NCBI GenBank assembly: GCA_902774035.1
Contig: CACYHA010000020.1
Location: 1 to 64,000, forward strand
Source of the DNA: Oscillospiraceae bacterium
GTDB lineage: Bacteria; Bacillota; Clostridia; Oscillospirales; Acutalibacteraceae
Direction: 5' to 3'
DNA length: 64,000 nucleotides
A model generated the notes under the pieces. It had not been told where the DNA came from, searched no databases, and saw only the letters and a list, made by a program, of their open reading frames with translations. Positions 6,817 to 13,142 of this stretch are shown piece after piece. Each line of letters begins with the position of its first letter. Within the stretch, counting starts at the first letter, position 1. The position numbers and the translations under genes are program-made.

Positions 6817-9261
6817 ATGAAGCATCCCGAAATTGTGAGCAAGATGACCCTCGATCAGAAGGCAGCTTTTGTTTCCGGCTTTGATTATTGGCATCTGGAA
6901 GCGAACGAAGCCCTCGGTCTGCCGCAGATCATGATCACCGACGGCCCCAACGGTCTGCGCAAGCAGAACCCGAACGGCGAAAAGGTCGGTCTGGGCAACT
7001 CGTTCCCGGCAACCGCGTTTCCCAACTCCGCGACTCTGAGCTGCTCCTGGGATCCCGAGCTGATCTATAAAGAAGGCCAGGCGCTGGGCGAAGAATGCCT
7101 GAAGGAGCGCGTGTCCGTTCTTCTCGGCCCGGGCACCAACATCAAGCGCGCCCCGACCTGCGGCCGCAACTTCGAATACTTCTCCGAGGATCCGCTGCTG
7201 AGCGGCGAATGCGCTGCCGCCTGGATCAACGGCATCCAGAGCAAGGGCGTCGGCGCGTCTCTCAAGCACTTTGCCTGCAACAGCCAGGAGGCCTACCGCA
7301 TGGTCATCAACGAGGTCGTGGATGAGCGCGCCCTGCGCGAGCTGTATCTGACCGCGTTCGAGATCGCCGTGAAAAAGGCGCAGCCCTGGACGATCATGAA
7401 CTGCTACAACCGCGTCAACGGCGTCTACGGCTCCGAGCAGGTGCATCTGCAGCAGGAGATCGCCCGCGGCGAATGGGGCTTTGAGGGCCTGTTCGTCACC
7501 GACTGGGGCGCTTCGGTGGACCGTGTCCCCGGACTGAAAGCCGGAACGGATCTGGAAATGCCCTCCAGCGGCGATTACAACATCAAAAAGATCATCTCCA
7601 CCGTGGAAAGCGGCGAGCTGGACGTCGCTGTGCTCGACGCCGCCGTGGACAACGTGGTAGATCTGATCCTGCGCAGTCTGCCCGTGCTGGCCGAGCCGCA
7701 CGATTTTGACCAGAAAGCCCACCATGCGCTGGCTGCGGAGATCGCATCCCAGTGTATGCAGCTTCTCAAAAACGATGACAACCTTCTGCCGCTCAAAAAG
7801 GAACAGCGCGTCGCCGTGATCGGCGAAATGGCAAAGTTCCCGCGCTATCAGGGCGCAGGCTCCTCCGTGGTCAACCCGTTTGAAGTGGATTCCGCCTATC
7901 ACGGCCTCGGCCGCCGCGGCGTAAACTTCACCTATGCGCGCGGCTATGAAAAAGGCAAGGACGTCATCAACTACGACCTTGTTGCCGAAGCCGTTGCCAA
8001 CGCGAAGAAGGCCGACGTCGCCGTGGTGTTCGCGGGTCTGACGGAGGAGTTTGAGGGCGAGGGCTACGACCGCGAAAACATCGCCATGCCGAACTGCCAC
8101 AACTACCTGATCTCCAAGGTTGCCGAAGCGAACCCGAACACCGTTGTGGTGCTCGCCGGCGGCAGCGTTGTGGAAATGCCGTGGATCGGCGAGGTCAAGG
8201 CGCTGCTGAACTCCGGCCTCGGCGGCGAAGGCGGCGGCACAGCCGTTGCGCGGCTGCTGGTGGGCGAAGTCAACCCCAGCGGCAAGCTCACCGAGACCTA
8301 TCCGCTGCGGTTCTCCGACAACCCGACCTTCGGCAACTATCCCGGCGGCCCGGTGACCAGCGAGCATCGTGAATCCGTCTACCTCGGCTACCGTTACTAC
8401 GACACCGCCGATATGGACGTCCTCTTCCCGTTCGGCCACGGCCTGTCCTACACCACCTTTGCATACAGCGGCCTGCGCGTCTCCCGCAAGAACATCAAGG
8501 AGAGCGACACCCTCAAGGTCACGTTCAAGATCAAGAACACCGGCGATGTGGCCGGCGCCGAGATCGCCCAGCTCTACGTTGCCGACAAGGAGAGCACGAT
8601 CTTCCGCCCGAAGCACGAGCTCAAGGGCTTCAAAAAAGTCTTCCTCGCTCCCGGCGAAGAACAGACCGTCACGCTCGAGCTTGACAAACGCGCCTTCGCG
8701 TTCTGGAACGTCAAGACGAACGACTGGTGTGTGGAAACCGGCAAGTTCGACATTCTCGTCGGCGCCTCCTCGCGCGACATCAAACTGACCTCCACCGTGA
8801 CCGTCACGGCCGAAGCGGACTGCGAGATCCCCGATTATCGCGACGTGGCTCCGGCCTATTACAACGACATCACCGCCGTCACCCGCGACGATTTTGAAGC
8901 GCTCTACGGCGAGCTGCCCGCGGACGAACGCACCCCGGGCAAGCCGATCGACATCTACTGCTGCCTGCACGACGCGAAGGACACCAGATGGGGCGGCCGG
9001 ATCTGCGGCCTGATCACCGCCGCGATGAGCAAGGCCGGCTCCGCCGAAAACGGCGACGGCAAAATGCTTGCGGCCATGGCGACACAGATCCCCATCCGCA
9101 ACTTCATCGCCATGTCCATGGGCGTGTTCACGGAGGATATGGCTGCGGGTCTGCTGAATATCCTCAACGACGACACATCGTCCCTGAAGGGTCTCGGCGC
9201 GATCCTCAAGGGCATTCCGCAGGCGATCGCCAAGCTGCCGAACCTTCTGCGGTCCATCTGA
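6817..9261 (+). CDS. Glycoside hydrolase family 3 (beta-glucosidase-like)
   Basis: 814 residues. The GH3 N-terminal barrel carries GRNFEYFSEDP (about 117-127), the KHF motif (150-152) and the nucleophile Asp229 in FVTDWGA. The alpha/beta sandwich domain and a fibronectin-type-III-like domain (about 570-670) follow. There is no signal peptide, so it should cleave imported oligosaccharides. About 130 extra C-terminal residues ending in a hydrophobic helical stretch are unusual for the family. The start is the ATG after AAAGGAG; the longer upstream reading frame has no ribosome site. The divergent AraC gene is its likely regulator and an EEP hydrolase follows 22 bp later. Confidence 0.92.
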   Translation: MKHPEIVSKMTLDQKAAFVSGFDYWHLEANEALGLPQIMITDGPNGLRKQNPNGEKVGLGNSFPATAFPNSATLSCSWDPELIYKEGQALGEECLKERVSVLLGPGTNIKRAPTCGRNFEYFSEDPLLSGECAAAWINGIQSKGVGASLKHFACNSQEAYRMVINEVVDERALRELYLTAFEIAVKKAQPWTIMNCYNRVNGVYGSEQVHLQQEIARGEWGFEGLFVTDWGASVDRVPGLKAGTDLEMPSSGDYNIKKIISTVESGELDVAVLDAAVDNVVDLILRSLPVLAEPHDFDQKAHHALAAEIASQCMQLLKNDDNLLPLKKEQRVAVIGEMAKFPRYQGAGSSVVNPFEVDSAYHGLGRRGVNFTYARGYEKGKDVINYDLVAEAVANAKKADVAVVFAGLTEEFEGEGYDRENIAMPNCHNYLISKVAEANPNTVVVLAGGSVVEMPWIGEVKALLNSGLGGEGGGTAVARLLVGEVNPSGKLTETYPLRFSDNPTFGNYPGGPVTSEHRESVYLGYRYYDTADMDVLFPFGHGLSYTTFAYSGLRVSRKNIKESDTLKVTFKIKNTGDVAGAEIAQLYVADKESTIFRPKHELKGFKKVFLAPGEEQTVTLELDKRAFAFWNVKTNDWCVETGKFDILVGASSRDIKLTSTVTVTAEADCEIPDYRDVAPAYYNDITAVTRDDFEALYGELPADERTPGKPIDIYCCLHDAKDTRWGGRICGLITAAMSKAGSAENGDGKMLAAMATQIPIRNFIAMSMGVFTEDMAAGLLNILNDDTSSLKGLGAILKGIPQAIAKLPNLLRSI

Positions 9262-9283
9262 GCAAACAACGGAGGAAACAATC

Positions 9284-10042
9284 ATGAGAATTATGAGCTT
9301 CAACCTTCTGTGCGGCGGCCCGGGCATCAAAGAATGGTATCCCCGTTCTCCGCTGGTCATTCGTACCATTTACAAAGCCGACCCGGATACGCTTGGCGTG
9401 CAGGAGGCACATATCGGCTGGATTAAGGCGCTGCGCTCCTGCCTGCCGGAATACGACTATGTGGGCATCGGCCGCAACGACGGCAAAGAGGACGGCGAGT
9501 TTTCCGCCGTGTTCTATAAAAAAGAAAAGTTCGACCTGCTGGATTCCGGCTCTTTCTGGCTCTCCGAGACCCCGGAAAAGCCCGGCAAGGGCTGGGACGC
9601 CGCCTGTATCCGCATCTGCTCCTGGGCAAAGCTGCGGGAGAAGGAGACCGGCAAGGTTTTCGTCCACCTGAACACCCACCTCGACCACAGAGGAAAGGTC
9701 GCCATGCAAAAGGGCGCCCAGCTTGCGGCCGCACGCGGAACGGCGATTGCCGGCGACGCTCCGGCATTCTTCACCGGCGATTTCAACGTCACCCCGGACT
9801 CCGCACCCTACGCGGCGGTGCTGGCGGGCGGCTTCCGGGACTGCCGCTATGTCGCGGCGGACACCGATACGGGCTTCACCTTCCACGCCTACGGCAACCC
9901 GGAGGATCCTGCGTCCGTGATCGACTATGTGTTCTTCAAGGGCGACGTGAGCGTGAAAAAGTTCACCGTGATCCGCGACGAGATCGACGGGCAGCTTCCC
10001 AGCGACCACTATCCGATCTGCGCCGACGTGACGTGGGAGTGA
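9284..10042 (+). CDS. Endonuclease/exonuclease/phosphatase (EEP) family hydrolase
   Basis: 252 residues. The family signature is visible: N-terminal MSFNLL, a metal-binding Glu in GVQEAH, HLDH in the middle, GDFNVTP, and the terminal SDHYPI that carries the catalytic Asp-His pair. Members cleave phosphodiesters in DNA, inositol phosphates or lipids, and the substrate cannot be told from sequence. No signal peptide. It sits 22 bp after the GH3 gene with a GGAGG site, so the two are probably co-transcribed. A terminator follows. Confidence 0.88.
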   Translation: MRIMSFNLLCGGPGIKEWYPRSPLVIRTIYKADPDTLGVQEAHIGWIKALRSCLPEYDYVGIGRNDGKEDGEFSAVFYKKEKFDLLDSGSFWLSETPEKPGKGWDAACIRICSWAKLREKETGKVFVHLNTHLDHRGKVAMQKGAQLAAARGTAIAGDAPAFFTGDFNVTPDSAPYAAVLAGGFRDCRYVAADTDTGFTFHAYGNPEDPASVIDYVFFKGDVSVKKFTVIRDEIDGQLPSDHYPICADVTWE

Positions 10043-10054
10043 GCACGGAACGAC

Positions 10055-10094
10055 AAAAAAAAGATGCAGAGGAGCACCCTTTGCATCTTTTTTT
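10055..10094. terminator. Bidirectional terminator
   Basis: AAAAAAAAGATGCA pairs with TGCATCTTTTTTT. It lies between the convergent EEP gene and the MNT gene and carries T-runs on both strands. Confidence 0.85.
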
Positions 10095-10107
10095 GCAGTG
10101 TTAATTA

Positions 10108-10407
10108 TCAGACGGCAATGCCTGTGCTTTGCACGGTTTGCAAAAAACCGCTTTTGTCCTCGCCGTCGATCATCAGAACCGGTTCGATCTCATCATTGAT
10201 GTCTCTTGTCAGACTCCACAGCTTTGAAACGACTGTAAGGTAATCTGCGTCAATGCTGTCCACAATGACTGCGATGTCGATATCACTGTCTTTGGTTGCG
10301 GTTCCCTTGGCGTGGGAGCCGTAAAGAAGGATCGCTTTGGTTTTCATGATCTTCCGGACTTGATCGGCATAGGCTTTCGCAATGTCAATCACTTCGTTTT
10401 CAGCCAT
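10108..10407 (-). CDS. mntA: MNT-type nucleotidyltransferase
   Basis: 99 residues. The minimal nucleotidyltransferase core LLYGSHAKGTATKDSDIDIAV contains the G-S-x10-D-x-D metal and nucleotide site. In HEPN/MNT (type VII) toxin-antitoxin pairs this protein adds AMP to the HEPN partner and silences it. It overlaps the end of the upstream HEPN gene by 19 bp, as usual for these pairs. The pair assignment is firm; toxin-antitoxin activity is inferred from family and neighbours. Confidence 0.88.
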   Translation of the reverse strand: MAENEVIDIAKAYADQVRKIMKTKAILLYGSHAKGTATKDSDIDIAVIVDSIDADYLTVVSKLWSLTRDINDEIEPVLMIDGEDKSGFLQTVQSTGIAV

Positions 10408-10772
10408 TGAAACAGCACCTCCGTTTCCTGAATGAGTTTGGCACAGCGTTCGTGTGTTAAAGACTGTAGTAATATAGACTTGTTCAATGGATAACGAGCT
10501 TCAATGTTTAAAGGATTTAGTAAATCCAGAAGGGCAATTTGCTCTGTTGACATATCATCTGTGATTTCACATTGGTTTGCAAGTCGAATAAGCTTATGAA
10601 TATAAGGCAGTTCTTTACCCGGATACCTCGAAACAAAGATTCCCTTTAGCGCTTTCTCAATTGTCTGGTGGCACATAAAGCCGACATAGAGATAGCGCTT
10701 GGTTTCAAGCATAGCTTTTGCGGTTTGCAAGTCGTATTCAGCGCTTTCAAACCAATAATCATTTTTGCGTAT
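10389..10772 (-). CDS. hepT: HEPN-domain protein (partner of MntA)
   Basis: About 127 residues with the HEPN pattern (WFESAEYDLQTAKAMLETKRY, then the conserved IEKALKG and NIEARYP). No ATG exists at the expected N-terminus. The codon that fits best (position 10772, 4 bases after GGAG) is ATA. The upstream in-frame TTG at 10838 overlaps the promoter (TTGCGC, 18 bp, TATGAT) and cannot be right. A TTG about 10 codons upstream of the ATA is another choice. I do not find the R-x4-6-H RNase motif of toxic HEPN proteins, so it may be inactive or belong to a non-toxic branch. Confidence 0.75.
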   Translation of the reverse strand: MRKNDYWFESAEYDLQTAKAMLETKRYLYVGFMCHQTIEKALKGIFVSRYPGKELPYIHKLIRLANQCEITDDMSTEQIALLDLLNPLNIEARYPLNKSILLQSLTHERCAKLIQETEVLFQWLKTK

Positions 10773-10903
10773 GGCTCCACAGAAAACACCTGCCTTCAAG
10801 CATAGGATATCATATAAAATGAAAAAAGTAAAGCGCAATTTTTATGTGTAGTGCTGTTGTTCTTTTCAAAATACTATAATTTGCGTTTTTTTTCCAAAAA
10901 GTC

Positions 10904-10932
10904 TTGATTTTTAAAAAAAATTGTGATAAATT
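10904..10932 (+). promoter_or_regulatory. Promoter of the 83-residue gene
   Basis: TTGATT, 17 bp, TAAATT (overlapping TGTGATAAAT) in very AT-rich DNA, 48 bp before the start codon at 10981. Confidence 0.55.
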
Positions 10933-10980
10933 CTATCTATGGAGCTTTTGGCTTCAAATCTTAAAAGGAGGAATTTTTAA

Positions 10981-11232
10981 ATGGAAAACGTGACAAGTGG
11001 TCTGCAGACTGCCCTTGATGTTCTTAGAAGCGGTATTGATGCGATTATGAACATTTTCGGTGGCGTTCAGAGCTTTGCTGAAGCCGGCAATCAGGCTGCT
11101 GCTGGTACTGGCAGCTTTGCTGAAGCTTTCAAGACGATCTACAATGTCGTCGCTGGTTTCTGCGGCTTCCCGACTCTTGATCCCCCGTCTGATGGCCCGG
11201 ATCAGGTTATTGAAGTTCACATCGTTCAGTAA
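10981..11232 (+). CDS. Small unknown protein, 83 residues
   Basis: Not recognised. It starts with ATG after a strong AAAAGGAGGAA site. The first 55 residues look like amphipathic helices with many Ala, Phe and Ile and a short internal echo (SFAEAGN then SFAEAFK). The last 20 are Pro/Asp-rich (PTLDPPSDGPD). There is one Cys and no signal peptide. Its own promoter and terminator make it a single-gene unit. It resembles the other small helical proteins of this window in size and style, but not clearly in sequence. Confidence 0.7.
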   Translation: MENVTSGLQTALDVLRSGIDAIMNIFGGVQSFAEAGNQAAAGTGSFAEAFKTIYNVVAGFCGFPTLDPPSDGPDQVIEVHIVQ

Positions 11233-11239
11233 TCAAATC

Positions 11240-11278
11240 GGAAAAGAAAAGGTCGGTCAACACCGGCTTTTTTCTTTT
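11240..11278 (+). terminator. Terminator of the 83-residue gene
   Basis: GTCGGT pairs with ACCGGC, extended by AAAGAAAAG/CTTTTTTCTTT, right after the stop codon. Confidence 0.7.
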
Positions 11279-11312
11279 CTTCTGAAAACCAAAAGTTTTT
11301 TTGTTGGAACCC

Positions 11313-11341
11313 TTGCATTTTTTACCACAAGATGTTACAAT
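11313..11341 (+). promoter_or_regulatory. Promoter of the tandem small-protein genes
   Basis: TTGCAT, 17 bp, TACAAT. The transcript would start near 11348. Its leader contains a perfect 7-bp hairpin (GGCACAA-GTTG-TTGTGCC, about 11354-11371), which may be an operator or an RNA-stability element. Confidence 0.7.
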
Positions 11342-11403
11342 AACATGAGATATGGGCACAAGTTGTTGTGCCGCGTCTAAATTTCAGGGAGGGAGGATGT
11401 CAT

Positions 11404-11598
11404 ATGCTGCCGAGATGGTTCGATCTTTATGAAACACTGACCACGTTTGGCCACGCGTTCTATCAGAAATGGATGAACAGCGATCTGTCTGAGGATGAGG
11501 CAAAAGAAAAGGACAAGCTCTGGGAACCGCACGTCAAGATCATGCAAGTGATCACGTTCGTCAGAGACACGCTTTCTGTTTTCATCGCCGCGAGCTGA
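11404..11598 (+). CDS. Small unknown protein, tandem paralogue A
   Basis: 64 residues, not recognised. The ATG follows GGGAGGGAGG. The N-terminal pattern is M-L-x-R-W-F-D-L-x-E-x-L-x-x-F-G-x-x-F-Y-x-K, an aromatic amphipathic helix, followed by an acidic/basic middle and a hydrophobic end. The next gene (11642) has the same N-terminal pattern, so the two are paralogues. No signal peptide. They share one promoter and end at a common terminator. Confidence 0.7.
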   Translation: MLPRWFDLYETLTTFGHAFYQKWMNSDLSEDEAKEKDKLWEPHVKIMQVITFVRDTLSVFIAAS

Positions 11599-11641
11599 TT
11601 GCGCTCACACATTGACATTTTCTCAAAAAGGAGGAACAACC

Positions 11642-11815
11642 ATGATTCTCAGATGGTGGGATTTCATCGATGCGATCTATGATTTCGGTTATACGATCTA
11701 CAAAAAGATCTTTCCGGATAAGACGAGCGAAGACTGGGAGCTTGCGGTCGACCATTATTATGATGTCGAAGCGCTGATCCGCGGTCTGCTGAAGTTTGCG
11801 TACAACGCATCCTGA
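11642..11815 (+). CDS. Small unknown protein, tandem paralogue B
   Basis: 57 residues. The ATG follows AAAAGGAGG. It shares with paralogue A the N-terminal pattern M-[IL]-x-R-W-[FW]-D-[FL], then F-G-x-x-[IF]-Y-x-K. The C-terminus is hydrophobic (ALIRGLLKFAYNAS). The 43-bp gap between the genes, each with its own strong ribosome site, suggests the two are made together. Function unknown. The size and paired arrangement would also fit a two-component peptide, but there is no leader and no dedicated transporter beside it. Confidence 0.7.
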   Translation: MILRWWDFIDAIYDFGYTIYKKIFPDKTSEDWELAVDHYYDVEALIRGLLKFAYNAS

Positions 11816-11849
11816 AGACGGAGTAGTCACTGATTACCTGAAGAATAAC

Positions 11850-11895
11850 AAAGGCCGGTACTTGTTCGCATGACGGAACAAGCACCGGCTTTTTA
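11850..11895 (+). terminator. Terminator of the tandem small-protein unit
   Basis: GCCGGTACTTGTTC pairs with GAACAAGCACCGGC (one mismatch), followed by TTTTT. Confidence 0.85.
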
Positions 11896-11970
11896 GGTAC
11901 CCGCTGATTCACTCGATGTGTGAAAATTTGCCGTTAAGATTTGCGCATCTGCGTGAATCAGCGGGTACCT
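11895..11970. repeat. Perfect 18-bp inverted repeat
   Basis: AGGTACCCGCTGATTCAC (11895-11912) and its exact complement (11953-11970) enclose 40 bp. It lies between the small-protein terminator and the end of a convergent minus-strand unit. The inner CTGATTCACTCG also occurs once at 5891-5902. It may be the remnant of a tiny non-autonomous mobile element or a large hairpin; no flanking target duplication is obvious. Confidence 0.7.
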
Positions 11971-11974
11971 GGTT

Positions 11975-12190
11975 TTATGCCATGAGGTATTGCCGCAGGT
12001 GTGCGGCGCTCTCTTCCAGTTCGCCCTTTTCTTCATACAGCACGCGCAGAATGCTATTCACGCGCTGGACCTCTTTGTAATTGCCGCTGCGGATGGCCCG
12101 CCGCCGGGCAAAGCGGTAGCGTTCGATCACGTCGGTCTGGGTGGCGATGGAATGCTCATAGGCGTTGAGCAGTCGGTTCCAGCTTTGCAT
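11975..12190 (-). CDS. Small helical protein downstream of sigma-like regulator
   Basis: 71 residues, not recognised. It starts at an ATG 6 bp after the stop of the regulator gene, with GGGGCTGAGG upstream, so the two are probably translated from one mRNA. The sequence is almost wholly helical and charged (two Arg-rich patches, RYRFARRRAIRS). It could bind nucleic acid or its partner regulator. No signal peptide or membrane segment. Confidence 0.65.
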   Translation of the reverse strand: MQSWNRLLNAYEHSIATQTDVIERYRFARRRAIRSGNYKEVQRVNSILRVLYEEKGELEESAAHLRQYLMA

Positions 12191-12195
12191 GCGCC

Positions 12196-12798
12196 TCAGC
12201 CCCTTTCCGAATCGCCGAACAGCAGGGCGTCCGCGCTGACGCCGAACAGCGCCATACATTTTTTCAGCTCGGCCACCGTCATCCCCCCGGCGTCCGCTTC
12301 CAGATCCGCCACCCGCTGCGCCGGGATCCCAAGCAGACAGCCGAGCTCCTCCCGGGAGAAAAACATGCGCCGGCGGAGTTTTCCGAGCGAGTCCGCGGTC
12401 GCTTCCTGCCGTTGGATCTCCTGCTGCAGCTCGCCTTGCAGCAGCTTTTCGGCGTGTTGGGCAAAATCGTCGTCATAGCGGTAACTCAGCGCGTATTTCA
12501 GCTTTTCAAACAGTGTGGCTGTGATGCGCTCGATCCTGCGGTAAACGCTGGAACGGTCGAGCCGCAGGATCTCGGCGGTCTCGTCGATGGTTTTGCCCCG
12601 GTACCAGTGCAGGCGGATGAGCAGACGATCCTGCTCGCAAAGCTCGTTTTGGATCACCTTGTGCAGCAGGGTGCAGAGCTCGGCCTTGCGCTTGCGCATC
12701 AGCAGCGCGTCGCAGCGGTTTTTGTCGCCGTCAAAAATGCGCCCGAAGGTGTTGACGGTCTGCCAGTAGTCATAAAGGTCAAAGCTTGTTTTTGTCAT
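12196..12798 (-). CDS. Sigma-70 region 4-like and XRE-like HTH regulator
   Basis: 200 residues. Residues about 45-100 resemble sigma-70 region 4 (IRLHWYRGKTIDETAEILRLDRSSVYRRIERI), which contacts -35 promoter elements. Residues about 140-195 resemble a Cro/XRE helix-turn-helix (FSREELGCLLGIPAQRVADLEADAGGMTVAELKKCMALFGVS). No sigma region 2 is visible, so it cannot act as a full sigma factor on its own. GGAGG precedes the ATG. It forms a two-gene unit with the 71-residue protein and faces the small-protein genes, which it may regulate; that is only inference. Confidence 0.7.
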   Translation of the reverse strand: MTKTSFDLYDYWQTVNTFGRIFDGDKNRCDALLMRKRKAELCTLLHKVIQNELCEQDRLLIRLHWYRGKTIDETAEILRLDRSSVYRRIERITATLFEKLKYALSYRYDDDFAQHAEKLLQGELQQEIQRQEATADSLGKLRRRMFFSREELGCLLGIPAQRVADLEADAGGMTVAELKKCMALFGVSADALLFGDSERG

Positions 12799-12953
12799 TG
12801 AAAACCCTCCGAATCAGATATTGCACGAACAGGCAGCGAAACCATGATAGAACGTATGTTCTACATTTTCTATTTTACATGCAGTCTGCGGGTTTGTCAA
12901 GAGACAAAAAGAACAAAAGTTCCAATTGTACGAAAAAAAGGACAATGCTTTTT

Positions 12954-13091
12954 CGCGCAGCTTCGCTGCGCGGCAGGCGGCGGCGGAACGAACCGTGCCT
13001 TGCACGGTTCAAAACGAAGCAAGGCTTCGTTTTCGCGTGGCCCGGGCCGCGCGGTTCCGCCGCCGCCCCTGCGCACGGCAAAGCCGTGCGT
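12954..13091. repeat. Cloverleaf repeat, copy 2
   Basis: Flanking hairpin 12954-12972 (8 bp, TTC loop). The outer stem is 14 bp (12976-12989 with 13054-13067). Inside it are three contiguous hairpins: 12990-13010 (9 bp, CTT loop), 13011-13033 (10 bp, AAG loop) and 13034-13053 (8 bp, CCGG loop). A flanking hairpin follows at 13071-13091. The sequence differs from copies 1 and 4, but the fold is the same. It explains most of the 344-bp gap at 12799-13142; the rest holds the promoter region of the regulator gene. Confidence 0.85.
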
Positions 13092-13142
13092 AAAAAAGAG
13101 CCGCTGCATCACGGTGATGCAACAGCTCCCTTGTTCGGTGAC

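Noticed and set aside
6751-9369. Long antisense ORF (872 codons) opposite the GH3 gene, and similar long ones opposite feoB, the 13143 hydrolase, mtaB-pgi, lysA and the papain-like protease
   Set aside because: They are mirror frames of GC-rich genes with recognisable domains on the other strand. Their translations show no domain, are rich in Arg, Gly, Ala and His, and lack ribosome sites.
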